Notes: generated by a model from the letters alone, not told the origin. A stretch of DNA of 11,905 nt from JAUZPB01 sp037140715 (GCA_037140715.1 JBAXDX010000089.1:1-11905); one strand, 5' to 3'; positions 1 through 6,810 are shown, counted from the stretch's first letter. Made by a program: numbers and translations.

Positions 1-194
1 TGTGGCGGGTAAATTAAAGTATGATTACCCACTATAAACAACATAGAGCCATAATCATTGCCAAGAACTTTGATTACATTTTCATTAATTATTGAATATT
101 GCTCGTCTTTCATTTTCGAAGAGGGAGCATTTGAACAGCCTGTTATTAGAAATATCAGGATAATACAGAAGAATAATATTACAGACTTTCTCAT
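1..194 (-). CDS. Lipoprotein, N-terminal part (runs off the left edge)
   Basis: The frame opens with ATG at 194-192 and stays open to the window edge, giving about 64 residues. The start reads MRKSVILFFCIILIFLITGC, a typical lipoprotein signal: two basic residues, a hydrophobic core and a lipobox (I-T-G-Cys20). After lipidation the protein would be held at the envelope, with the mature part beginning CSNAPSS. The start overlaps the stop of the upstream PP2C gene as ATGA (194-191). An AGGAG lies 11 nt before the ATG inside the phosphatase coding end, so the two are probably translationally coupled. The visible mature part (KMKDEQYSIINENVIKVLGN and onward) matches no family I recognise. It is the last visible gene of the signalling operon. 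Confidence 0.75.
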   Translation of the reverse strand, partial: MRKSVILFFCIILIFLITGCSNAPSSKMKDEQYSIINENVIKVLGNDYGSMLFIVGNHTLIYPP

Positions 195-1306
195 TTATGT
201 TTCTTCTCCTGGCTGCGTCCATTTTTTTTATCTGTTACGCCGGCTTCCGGCAGAGGAGCATTCGTTTCCTTTATCACTTTACCTTCATGCTTTTTATCTT
301 CTTTTACCGGAACGATTATGCTCTTTACAGCTTTTGGCAGAGGAGCATTCGTTTCCTTTATCACTTTACCTTCATGCTTTTTATCTTCTTTTACCGGAAC
401 GATTATGCTCTTTACAGCTTTTGGCTTTGACAGGTTCATGATATTGAATGGATTAACAGTTCTTAAAAAGATTATTAATACCGTTATGAACAATACTACA
501 GCTGAATAAACCCGGATTTTTTTATTTTTCAGGAAATCAGGAATAACTGTTATTTGCTTTGGAAGACTTTTCCCTTTTATGACGTTTACAACCTGGACAG
601 TAATATTATCTTTGCCGCCACGTTCATTGGCAATCCCGACAAGACGGCAGCACGATGCGTGAACGGAATTCTTTGACACAACTTCCATGATTTCATTTTC
701 ATCGACACAGCCGGTCAGCCCGTCTGTACATAACACAAATTTATCATTTTTAAATACCTGAAAAGGTTCGGCGACTTCACTTTCGCTGCTCCCGTCAGCT
801 CCCAAAGCTCTTGTTATCACATTCTTTTTGGGATGCTCCCTGGCAGCTTCGGCAGTAATAATATTTCCGTCTATCATTTTCTGAACAAGAGAGTGATCCT
901 TTGTCAGCTGATGTATTTTATTATTTCTAATCATATATATTCTGCTGTCCCCGATATGCGCAATGAAAGCCTGGTCGTTTTTCAGCAAAAATATAACCGC
1001 GGTTGAACCCATTTCTTTTAGTTCTTCATTTGACGCGGATGTTTCCTTAAGTTTTAAGTCGGCTTTTTGAAGAGCGCTTCTTAACTCATTTTTTGGATCA
1101 GACGAATTTTGCAGCGATTCAAAGCTCTCTTTTATTGTATCAACTGCCAGACGGCTGGCCATTGCCCCGCCTTTATGCCCGCCCATTCCATCGCATACTA
1201 TCACCAGTTTACCAAAGCTCCCGTTGTATGATCCATAATAGTCTTCGTTTGTCTGGCGCACTTTCCCAACATCTGAAAAATTCCCTATCTCAATTTGTGT
1301 TTTCAT
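191..1306 (-). CDS. PP2C-family Ser/Thr protein phosphatase with C-terminal membrane anchor
   Basis: This is a 371-residue metal-dependent PPM/PP2C phosphatase that should remove phosphate from Ser/Thr targets of the two kinases upstream. Family motifs are in order: RQTNED (17-22), VCDGMGGHKGG (37-47, metal ligand Asp39), IGDSR (118-122), TKDHSLV (135-141), CTDGLTG (193-199, Asp195) and GKDN (231-234, Asp233). The catalytic domain ends near residue 243. One hydrophobic segment at about 265-284 would anchor the protein, leaving the enzyme in the cytoplasm and a basic, Lys-rich tail outside. The tail contains two exact 29-residue repeats (295-323 and 324-352) encoded by an exact 87-bp tandem repeat. 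The start ATG follows a 77-nt spacer after the vWA-FHA gene, and the stop overlaps the lipoprotein start. The family call is strong; the tail topology is inferred. Confidence 0.93.
   Translation of the reverse strand: MKTQIEIGNFSDVGKVRQTNEDYYGSYNGSFGKLVIVCDGMGGHKGGAMASRLAVDTIKESFESLQNSSDPKNELRSALQKADLKLKETSASNEELKEMGSTAVIFLLKNDQAFIAHIGDSRIYMIRNNKIHQLTKDHSLVQKMIDGNIITAEAAREHPKKNVITRALGADGSSESEVAEPFQVFKNDKFVLCTDGLTGCVDENEIMEVVSKNSVHASCCRLVGIANERGGKDNITVQVVNVIKGKSLPKQITVIPDFLKNKKIRVYSAVVLFITVLIIFLRTVNPFNIMNLSKPKAVKSIIVPVKEDKKHEGKVIKETNAPLPKAVKSIIVPVKEDKKHEGKVIKETNAPLPEAGVTDKKNGRSQEKKHK
249..422 (-). repeat. Exact 87-bp tandem duplication inside the PP2C tail
   Basis: Positions 249-335 and 336-422 are identical 87-bp units, in frame, each encoding 29 residues (PKAVKSII...KETNAPL) of the extracytoplasmic Lys-rich tail of the phosphatase. 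The absence of any difference between units indicates recent duplication or ongoing slippage/recombination. The unit length is a multiple of three, so copy number could change without breaking the gene. Confidence 0.95.
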
Positions 1307-1340
1307 TTAATTAGCCGGATTTGTTGTTAATTTTTATTGC

Positions 1341-1356
1341 CGGCGGTTTACCGCCG
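1341..1356 (-). other. Intercistronic hairpin between vWA-FHA and PP2C genes
   Basis: The 77-nt spacer 1307-1383 contains a perfect GC stem, CGGCGG (1341-1346) and CCGCCG (1351-1356), around a 4-nt loop. Read on the minus strand, it is followed by GCAATAAAAATT rather than a U tract, so it does not look like a full intrinsic terminator. It may instead tune mRNA stability or partial readthrough into the phosphatase gene. The stem is seen directly; the role is inferred. Confidence 0.45.
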
Positions 1357-1383
1357 ATATTTTCTGTTTATTTACAAAGCAAA

Positions 1384-2964
1384 TTAGTAAATGGTTATAA
1401 CTCCTTCGCATTTCCCAAACTTAAATACATCGCCATGGTTTATCAAAGTCGGTGCCGATATTGCTCTTCCGTTTATAAATGTGCCGTTTGATGAGCCTGA
1501 ATCCTCTATAAAATAATCCATTCCGTTCCATGATATTTTCGCATGGCTACCCGACATTGTTTCTTCTTTTATAACTAGGCTGTTAGTATCCTTTCTTCCG
1601 ATAGTTGCTCCTGAAACAGAAACATCAAACCGTTCTCCCTGGCACGAACCTGTCTGTATCTCGATACGAAGACTTTTCAGACCTGATTCCCGCTGTATTT
1701 CCGGCATAAGTATCATTGTGCGGTCTTCCCTTGCCACAGGGTGTATTACCGTTCTTTCTTCCTTCGCCTGACCTGTTGCCGGCACGGGATCCTTAGGATA
1801 TTGCACAGATTTTGATTCTTCAAGTTTCTTCTCTAGTTCCAGCCGTTTCTTTTTTTCTTCTTCCAGTTGCCCGTTATGTTTCTGTTCTTCCTCGAGAATC
1901 TTCTTTGCTTCTTCCCGTTTCTTCTTTTTATTCCTGGTTATCAAAAAGAAAACTAGTCCGCATACCGATAGAATAAATACTCCGCCGGCAATGTAACCCC
2001 AAAGCGGAATGACTGACGCAGTTTCGGTAATTTTTGTCGATGATTCGACAGACCTTATCCCTGCAGGAGCAATGAATCTGGCGCTTACCGACTTACCGGT
2101 TCCATTTTGACTTACTGTAATTACATTAATATGTTCGGCACCGTCTCCTTCTGTATTTAAAGCCAGATAACTTACAAGATATATATTTAAGATTTGTCTG
2201 TATAACTTTTGATATTGTTTGCTCAGGTCTTCATCAGAAGGCGAATTATAAAAATTTCCGCCTGTTTTCCCGGATATTCTTTCTAATGACTGCAGATACG
2301 ATCTGTCAATTTTTGTATAGCCAATCGTAAAGACCGGTATTCCTTCTTTCTTTCCAAGTTCAATAATATCATCTTCTTTATAAGAGCCGGATTTATTTTC
2401 ATCTCTGCCATCGCCAATAAGGAGCAATATTTTGCCGGCATGTTCCTTATTTTCTGCTAATTTATTCAGCCCTTTATAAGTGCCATAAAAAAGCGCTGTC
2501 TGATTCCCGCTTGTAGTAAGACTTTTGATCTTTTCTTTTAGAAAGTCTTTATCGTTACTAAAGTCAGAAATTAAATTAGCATCATCGGCAAATCCCATTA
2601 CGCCAAGTTTATCAACGGAGCGCATATCATCGATAAACTTATAAATAGCGTCTTTCATAGTTACGAGCGGCCTGCCATTCATTGAGCCGGACAGGTCAAG
2701 ACAAAGCAGAATGTTCAATCCCAGTCCGCTGTCTTTATAGGTATTTACTTTCAGGGAATCGGTTCTTTTACTATCAACTGAAACTGCGAAGTTATTTTCT
2801 TTTAGGTTTGTTATTGGTTCGTCAAAGCTGTCATATACCTGAACCGATGAAATAACGTATGGGAATTTTTCGGCGTCTGTTTTTATATGTCTTGAGTTAA
2901 AGTCCTGTGCATAAAAGCAGGATAAAGAAACAGTTAACAGAAGAAGAAATGCAGGTGTTCTCAT
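1384..2964 (-). CDS. Membrane protein with external vWA domain and cytoplasmic FHA domain
   Basis: This 526-residue protein has a signal peptide (LLLLTVSLSCFYA, about 1-19) and a von Willebrand factor A domain at about 83-265. The vWA domain carries the metal-ion site DLSGS (90-94), Thr156 and the LIGDGRDE strand (182-189). A membrane segment lies at about 318-342. A charged helical stretch follows (KKKKREEAKKILEEE and a Glu/Lys coiled coil, about 346-385). A linker carries EERTVI (402-407) and EDRTMI (413-418), then an FHA domain at about 440-526 with IGR (454-456), SGSHAKI (471-477) and GSSNGTFING (490-499). The vWA part would bind ligand or protein outside through its metal site. The FHA part would bind phosphothreonine inside, tying envelope events to the kinase pathway. 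It starts 11 nt after the 108-residue gene and belongs to the operon. Domain calls are strong; topology is inferred from the signal peptide and single TM. Confidence 0.92.
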   Translation of the reverse strand: MRTPAFLLLLTVSLSCFYAQDFNSRHIKTDAEKFPYVISSVQVYDSFDEPITNLKENNFAVSVDSKRTDSLKVNTYKDSGLGLNILLCLDLSGSMNGRPLVTMKDAIYKFIDDMRSVDKLGVMGFADDANLISDFSNDKDFLKEKIKSLTTSGNQTALFYGTYKGLNKLAENKEHAGKILLLIGDGRDENKSGSYKEDDIIELGKKEGIPVFTIGYTKIDRSYLQSLERISGKTGGNFYNSPSDEDLSKQYQKLYRQILNIYLVSYLALNTEGDGAEHINVITVSQNGTGKSVSARFIAPAGIRSVESSTKITETASVIPLWGYIAGGVFILSVCGLVFFLITRNKKKKREEAKKILEEEQKHNGQLEEEKKKRLELEKKLEESKSVQYPKDPVPATGQAKEERTVIHPVAREDRTMILMPEIQRESGLKSLRIEIQTGSCQGERFDVSVSGATIGRKDTNSLVIKEETMSGSHAKISWNGMDYFIEDSGSSNGTFINGRAISAPTLINHGDVFKFGKCEGVITIY

Positions 2965-2975
2965 TATATGCCTTA

Positions 2976-3302
2976 TTAATTGATATAATTGATAAAAATC
3001 TTTTTAATTACAGAAGTTATAACTGAATTCTCAAATTCGCAGCAGAGTCCTTCAATAAGTTTTCCTTTATGAAGCATACTGCCGCCCGGCGTTGAACCGA
3101 TTATAAAAGTTTCGCACGGTTCCTTGTTCCGTTCCTTAAAATAGCCGCCGTATGCTATTGCCTTACATTCCGGAGGGCTGATTATTTCGAGAACATAAAC
3201 AGATCTTTCCGTTATCAGATAAACTATCGTTCCTTTTGTTAAACCAGGTACACAGACCTGCGGCACATTCTGATATTTGTCTGAAAATTCTTTTATATCC
3301 AT
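2976..3302 (-). CDS. Conserved-looking 108-residue protein of unknown function
   Basis: I do not recognise a family. The protein is 108 residues, with no signal peptide or membrane segment, and looks mostly beta-stranded (GTIVYLITERSVYVLEI, KAIAYGGYF, ETFIIGSTPGGSML). It has four cysteines (Cys17, Cys47, Cys63 and a Cys-Cys pair near 87-88) without a zinc-ribbon spacing. It sits 34 nt downstream of the zinc-ribbon FHA gene and 11 nt upstream of the vWA-FHA gene, all on one strand, so it is very likely co-transcribed with the phospho-signalling genes. The start has no strong Shine-Dalgarno site, which fits coupling to upstream translation. A small cytoplasmic partner of the FHA proteins is possible but only guessed from position. 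Confidence 0.75.
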   Translation of the reverse strand: MDIKEFSDKYQNVPQVCVPGLTKGTIVYLITERSVYVLEIISPPECKAIAYGGYFKERNKEPCETFIIGSTPGGSMLHKGKLIEGLCCEFENSVITSVIKKIFINYIN

Positions 3303-3336
3303 AGAGTTATACCGTTTAGTAATCTTAATAATTTCA

Positions 3337-3996
3337 TCAGATTACTTTTAACTTTAAGTGAACATTCCCGATTTTAATAACGTCATCATTTTTTAATATA
3401 ACTTTTTCATCGATAGAAACGCTGTTTACAAATGTTCCGTTGGTTGACAGATTATCCTGAATTATAAATTTATTATCCCTGAAAAGCATTATCGAATGTT
3501 CATCGGAAATTCCCTGCTGATTAATGATAATGTCATTTCTGCCGGTACGCCCTATCTTTGTTCTTCCCTCATAAAGTCTGTAATCAACGCCGTTTGGATT
3601 AATGTCGAAAGTAACCAGCCAGCCGACTAATTTCCTTTGAGTAACCGCAGACTGACCGGCAGTCTGCGTATAGAATTCCCCCTTTGGAGCCGGATTAAAA
3701 ATCACAGTCTTGTCACCAATGCCTGAATATCCCTTAGAAGTAAGAGACGGTGCAGATGCGTCAATGATAGTCCTGTCGCTTACTGATGAATTATCTATCG
3801 TGGTTTTCTCATTGCCGGATGTATCCATGCGCGTTTTATCATATCCGGCAGTCGGACAGAACGGGCATCCTGCAAGAGCTGAGTCATAATTATGACCGTT
3901 CCGGCATATTGTGAAATTTGAACCAATCGGAGATCCGCAAAATTTGCAGAATTTAACTCCGTCGTTATTTTCTCTTTTACAGTTTTGGCATTTCAT
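3337..3996 (-). CDS. Zinc-ribbon FHA-domain protein with repeated Thr motifs
   Basis: This 219-residue cytoplasmic protein begins with a zinc ribbon (Cys3-x2-Cys6 ... Cys17-x2-Cys20). A second possible metal cluster follows (Cys31, His35, Cys44, Cys47). Residues 50-120 form a low-complexity linker with four related motifs: DKTRMD (53-58), EKTTID (63-68), DRTIID (74-79) and DKTVIF (95-100). In the first three, Asp stands at Thr+3. An FHA domain closes the protein at about 125-219, with KIGRTGRNDI (147-156), ISDEH (163-167) and LSTNGTFVN (183-191). FHA domains bind phosphothreonine, and pThr-x-x-Asp is a known FHA preference. The linker may therefore be phosphorylated by the kinases and bound by this FHA domain or that of the vWA protein. 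A good AGGA Shine-Dalgarno site precedes the ATG. Domain content is clear; the switch model is inference. Confidence 0.92.
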   Translation of the reverse strand: MKCQNCKRENNDGVKFCKFCGSPIGSNFTICRNGHNYDSALAGCPFCPTAGYDKTRMDTSGNEKTTIDNSSVSDRTIIDASAPSLTSKGYSGIGDKTVIFNPAPKGEFYTQTAGQSAVTQRKLVGWLVTFDINPNGVDYRLYEGRTKIGRTGRNDIIINQQGISDEHSIMLFRDNKFIIQDNLSTNGTFVNSVSIDEKVILKNDDVIKIGNVHLKLKVI

Positions 3997-4061
3997 CAGG
4001 TGTTCCTGCTTTTTTTTATTTTGAATATATGTATTAAATAATGTTTATTTTGTTAAATTTA

Positions 4062-4871
4062 TCATGACAGATAGTCCATGGCACAACGGAAACCGATATT
4101 ATCGAACCCGCCATCAGGGAGTTCCAGGTAGCGGTAGGCGGCGCGACAGTCATAATCATTCCATGATCCACCACGCAAAACACAATATTCGCCACTTTTC
4201 GGCCCGGCTGGATTCTTTTCTTTGCTTCTGCTGTAATAGTAGTAATCGTACCAGTCGCTGCACCATTCCCATACATTCCCGGTCATATCATGTATCCCTA
4301 ATTCATTTGGCTCTTTTGTACCGACTCTGTGCGTTTTGTTTCCGCTATTCTTTTCATACCATGCTACTTTCTCTATCTCATCGCTGCCGCTGTACTTATA
4401 CCCTCTGCTTTTGTTTCCCCCTCTCGCCGCATATTCCCACTCTGCTTCTGTCGGCAGGCGTTTGTTGCTCCACTTTGCATACGCAGACGCGTCATTCCAG
4501 CTTACATGTATTACCGGATGGTCCTTCCCGCTTTCACTTCTTGGTTTTCCATCCGCTCCGCATCGCCAGTTCACTCTCTCCTTTCCCTTCCATCCTGAAC
4601 TGTTCCGGACATAACTCCAGCCCCCTTTTTCTGCATCTGTTTTATAACCAGTCGCATTAATAAATTTCTCAAACTCACCTGCGGTTACCTCATACTTATC
4701 CATATAAAAACTGCTTACTTCCACTTTGTGTACAGGTTTTTCATCCTCATATCCGTTTTCGTTGCCCATCATAAATGCCCCGCCTTCCACATAAATTAAT
4801 TCATTTTCAGGATGAGGAGAGTTTTTTATGTTAACTGCTACTGCGAATATTACCAATAGTGCGATAACCAC
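4062..4871 (-). CDS. SUMF1/FGE-sulfatase-fold domain protein, copy A (probably split from kinase A)
   Basis: This 269-residue protein has a short hydrophobic N-terminus (VIALLVIFAVAV, 2-13) and a full FGE/SUMF1 (C-type-lectin-like) fold. Family marks are YVEGGAFMMGNENG (27-40), MDKYEVTAGEF (57-67), HPVIHVSWNDASAYAKW (118-134), RLPTEAEWEYAARGG (138-152), GNVWEWCSDW (198-207), LRGGSW (232-237) and GFRCA (260-264). Formylglycine-generating enzymes carry two cysteines in the GGSF-x-C...C region; here only Cys242 is present there, so enzyme activity is doubtful and a binding role more likely. It starts at GTG (4871) with no visible Shine-Dalgarno site, 15 nt after and in the same frame as the TGA of kinase A. 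The domain should lie outside the membrane. Compared with copy B, residues 194-269 differ strongly while the rest is identical. Confidence 0.9.
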   Translation of the reverse strand: MVIALLVIFAVAVNIKNSPHPENELIYVEGGAFMMGNENGYEDEKPVHKVEVSSFYMDKYEVTAGEFEKFINATGYKTDAEKGGWSYVRNSSGWKGKERVNWRCGADGKPRSESGKDHPVIHVSWNDASAYAKWSNKRLPTEAEWEYAARGGNKSRGYKYSGSDEIEKVAWYEKNSGNKTHRVGTKEPNELGIHDMTGNVWEWCSDWYDYYYYSRSKEKNPAGPKSGEYCVLRGGSWNDYDCRAAYRYLELPDGGFDNIGFRCAMDYLS

Positions 4872-4976
4872 CGCTGAGCGCGATGTTCAGATGGAAGCTA
4901 AATAGCTTGCTACTGCGAATATTACCAATAGTGTGATAACCCCCACTCCAATTGTGAATATTACCAATAGTGCGAT
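4845..4976 (-). repeat. Three in-frame copies of a TM-coding 21-bp core around the kinase A / SUMF1 A junction
   Basis: The core GAATATTACCAATAGTGYGAT (plus strand) occurs at 4845-4865, 4917-4937 and 4956-4976. The spacings are 72 and 39 nt, both multiples of three. On the coding strand each copy encodes VI(A/T)LLVIF of a membrane segment: two at the end of kinase A and one at the start of SUMF1-like A. The kinase TGA lies between the first two. The pattern fits internal duplication of one TM-coding segment of an ancestral kinase-TM-SUMF1 gene. The same set recurs in the other copy at 6784-6804, 6856-6876 and 6895-6915. Confidence 0.9.
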
Positions 4977-5942
4977 AAACACCAATTTATTTGTTTTTTT
5001 TCTGACTTTCTTTTCAGCACCTTTGTTGTTATCAGTCTTGTATTCTTGTTCAGGAACGAATTCGCCCGCAGTCTTTGATGGTCTCACATCCGCTTTCTCT
5101 GCAATACTGACGGGAAGAGGAATATCCCTTAACTGCTCTCCGCACAGGAAGCATGTGGCAGGTCTCTTTTCCTTCTCCTTTTCAGTCATTCTGTAAATTA
5201 CATTAACTATCGTATTACTCAGTGACGGAACTATCCTTTCCGGAGCAGTGATTGTTCCCCTTATTATCTCCTCCATTACTTCAAAGTCGCTCTCCGTATT
5301 CGTATTAAAGGGAAGTCTTCCTGTCAGCATTTCATAAAGAGTAATTCCGAGACTGTAAATATCCGTTCTCTGGTCAATATCCTTTGAAGCCCTTATCTGT
5401 TCCGGCGACATATAATAAACCGTGCCCATCTTCGCCCCGGTCTTTGTCATTCCCTTATCGCCAAGTATCTTTGCTATGCCAAAATCCAGTATCTTTACGT
5501 TGTCACTGCTGTCTATGATAATATTGCCCGGCTTTATATCCCTGTGAATAACTCCTTTTGAATGAGCATAGCCCAGAGCGTCCAGCATCCGGGAAAATAT
5601 TACAGCCGCTCTTTTCTCCGGAACTGCTCCGTGCGCTGCTATCTTCTCCTTCAGCGTTGTTCCTTCCGCATACTCCATTACCATAAAATAACTGCCGTTT
5701 TCAACAAAGAAATTGTGCAGGGAAACTATATTGGGATGAATCAGACCGGCCTGGACTCTTGCTTCCTGGCGGAATCTTTCGGTAAACAGATTATCCTGAG
5801 TCAGCAAAGGGTTCAGCGCCTTAATGGCAGCCTTTCGGTCAAGCATTGTATCTTCTGCCAGATACACGCTGCCCATGCCCCCTTCGCCTATTTTTCTGAT
5901 TATCCTGTAATCCCGTACTGTGTCATTCTCCTGTAGTATCAC
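4887..5942 (-). CDS. Membrane-anchored Ser/Thr protein kinase, copy A
   Basis: This 351-residue Hanks-type (PknB-like) kinase has all catalytic marks: glycine loop IGEGGMGSVY (18-27), AAIK with Lys41, Glu60, HRDIKPGN (133-140, catalytic Asp135), DFG (153-155), Thr166/Thr168 in the activation loop, MSPE (178-181) and DIYSLGITLYEMLTGRLPF (194-212). A basic linker (KKVRKKTNK, 311-319) precedes a long hydrophobic stretch (about 320-349), placing the kinase domain in the cytoplasm. The start is GTG at 5942, fixed by a GAGGAGA Shine-Dalgarno site (5951-5957) 8 nt upstream. The TGA at 4889-4887 is followed in the same frame by ACA TCG CGC TCA GCG and the GTG of the SUMF1-like gene. The protein is identical to copy B. 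It probably phosphorylates the FHA proteins and is opposed by the PP2C enzyme. Confidence 0.95.
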   Translation of the reverse strand: MILQENDTVRDYRIIRKIGEGGMGSVYLAEDTMLDRKAAIKALNPLLTQDNLFTERFRQEARVQAGLIHPNIVSLHNFFVENGSYFMVMEYAEGTTLKEKIAAHGAVPEKRAAVIFSRMLDALGYAHSKGVIHRDIKPGNIIIDSSDNVKILDFGIAKILGDKGMTKTGAKMGTVYYMSPEQIRASKDIDQRTDIYSLGITLYEMLTGRLPFNTNTESDFEVMEEIIRGTITAPERIVPSLSNTIVNVIYRMTEKEKEKRPATCFLCGEQLRDIPLPVSIAEKADVRPSKTAGEFVPEQEYKTDNNKGAEKKVRKKTNKLVFIALLVIFTIGVGVITLLVIFAVASYLASI

Positions 5943-6000
5943 TTTTTAACTCTCCTCAATATTTTATGTGATTTGTCTGTAAGGGTAAAAGCCCAAAAAA

Positions 6001-6810
6001 CTATAACGTCCTGGCGCAACGGAAACCATAATGGTAGTTCCTGAAGTCAGGGTAGTTCATGTTGCGGATGGCGACGCGGCAGTCATTGCCATTATAGTTC
6101 CAGGAGCCGCCACGCAAAATACGATATTTGCCGCTGTCCGGTCCTGCCGGATTCCTTTCTTTGCTTCTGCTGTAATAGTTTTCATCGTACCAGTCGCTGC
6201 ACCATTCCAATACGTTCCCGCTCATATCATATATCCCTAATTCATTTGGCTCTTTTGTACCGACTCTGTGCGTTTTGTTTCCGCTATTCTTTTCATACCA
6301 TGCTACTTTCTCTATCTCATCGCTGCCGCTGTACTTATACCCTCTGCTTTTGTTTCCCCCTCTCGCCGCATATTCCCACTCTGCTTCTGTCGGCAGGCGT
6401 TTGTTGCTCCACTTTGCATACGCAGACGCGTCATTCCAGCTTACATGTATTACCGGATGGTCCTTCCCGCTTTCACTTCTTGGTTTTCCATCCGCTCCGC
6501 ATCGCCAGTTCACTCTCTCCTTTCCCTTCCATCCTGAACTGTTCCGGACATAACTCCAGCCCCCTTTTTCTGCATCTGTTTTATAACCAGTCGCATTAAT
6601 AAATTTCTCAAACTCACCTGCGGTTACCTCATACTTATCCATATAAAAACTGCTTACTTCCACTTTGTGTACAGGTTTTTCATCCTCATATCCGTTTTCG
6701 TTGCCCATCATAAATGCCCCGCCTTCCACATAAATTAATTCATTTTCAGGATGAGGAGAGTTTTTTATGTTAACTGCTACTGCGAATATTACCAATAGTG
6801 CGATAACCAC
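6001..6810 (-). CDS. SUMF1/FGE-sulfatase-fold domain protein, copy B with a different C-terminus
   Basis: This 269-residue paralogue is identical to copy A for residues 1-193 and differs sharply afterwards. The framework is kept (GNV-x-EWCSDWY, YYSRSKE, LRGGSWN, DCR-x-A-x-R, PD, GFRCA) while loop residues change. Between GGSWN and GFRCA the variable positions read YNG-N, V, I, NMNY and FRNYHY. The codons there are nearly all of the NNY type (TAT, AAT, GGC, AAC, TAC, TTC, CAT). This resembles the AAY-rich variable regions of diversity-generating-retroelement targets with this fold. Only one Cys lies in the FGE active-site region (Cys244). As in copy A, the GTG start lacks a Shine-Dalgarno site and is in frame with the kinase B TGA 15 nt upstream. 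The predicted role is an extracytoplasmic ligand-binding domain with a different specificity from copy A. Confidence 0.9.
   Translation of the reverse strand: MVIALLVIFAVAVNIKNSPHPENELIYVEGGAFMMGNENGYEDEKPVHKVEVSSFYMDKYEVTAGEFEKFINATGYKTDAEKGGWSYVRNSSGWKGKERVNWRCGADGKPRSESGKDHPVIHVSWNDASAYAKWSNKRLPTEAEWEYAARGGNKSRGYKYSGSDEIEKVAWYEKNSGNKTHRVGTKEPNELGIYDMSGNVLEWCSDWYDENYYSRSKERNPAGPDSGKYRILRGGSWNYNGNDCRVAIRNMNYPDFRNYHYGFRCARTL

Larger units (their letters stand above)
4062..5986 (-). repeat. Tandem duplication, unit A (kinase + SUMF1-like)
   Basis: This block aligns with the block starting at 6001 at a constant offset of 1939 bp. From 4293 to 5855 I see no difference from 6232-7794, though I compared by eye. 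Left of 4293 (the SUMF1 C-terminus) the copies diverge strongly. Right of 5855 they differ at 5856, 5859, 5861, once in the glycine-loop region and once in the Shine-Dalgarno spacer; the coding changes are synonymous. Homology fades near 5986. Confidence 0.92.

Noticed and set aside
1341..1356. Intrinsic terminator between vWA-FHA and PP2C genes
   Set aside because: The stem is strong but no U tract follows on the transcribed strand, so only a hairpin is reported.
4034..4276. 80-residue minus-strand frame overlapping the SUMF1 A C-terminus
   Set aside because: It is a shifted frame of the true gene with no ribosome site; the FGE-fold motifs are in the other frame.
4064..4660. Long plus-strand open frames opposite the SUMF1-like and kinase genes (also at 6246-6599, 5562-5936, 7501-7800)
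   Set aside because: They are antisense to clear protein families, have improbable Ser/Pro/His/Cys-rich compositions and recur only because the region is duplicated.
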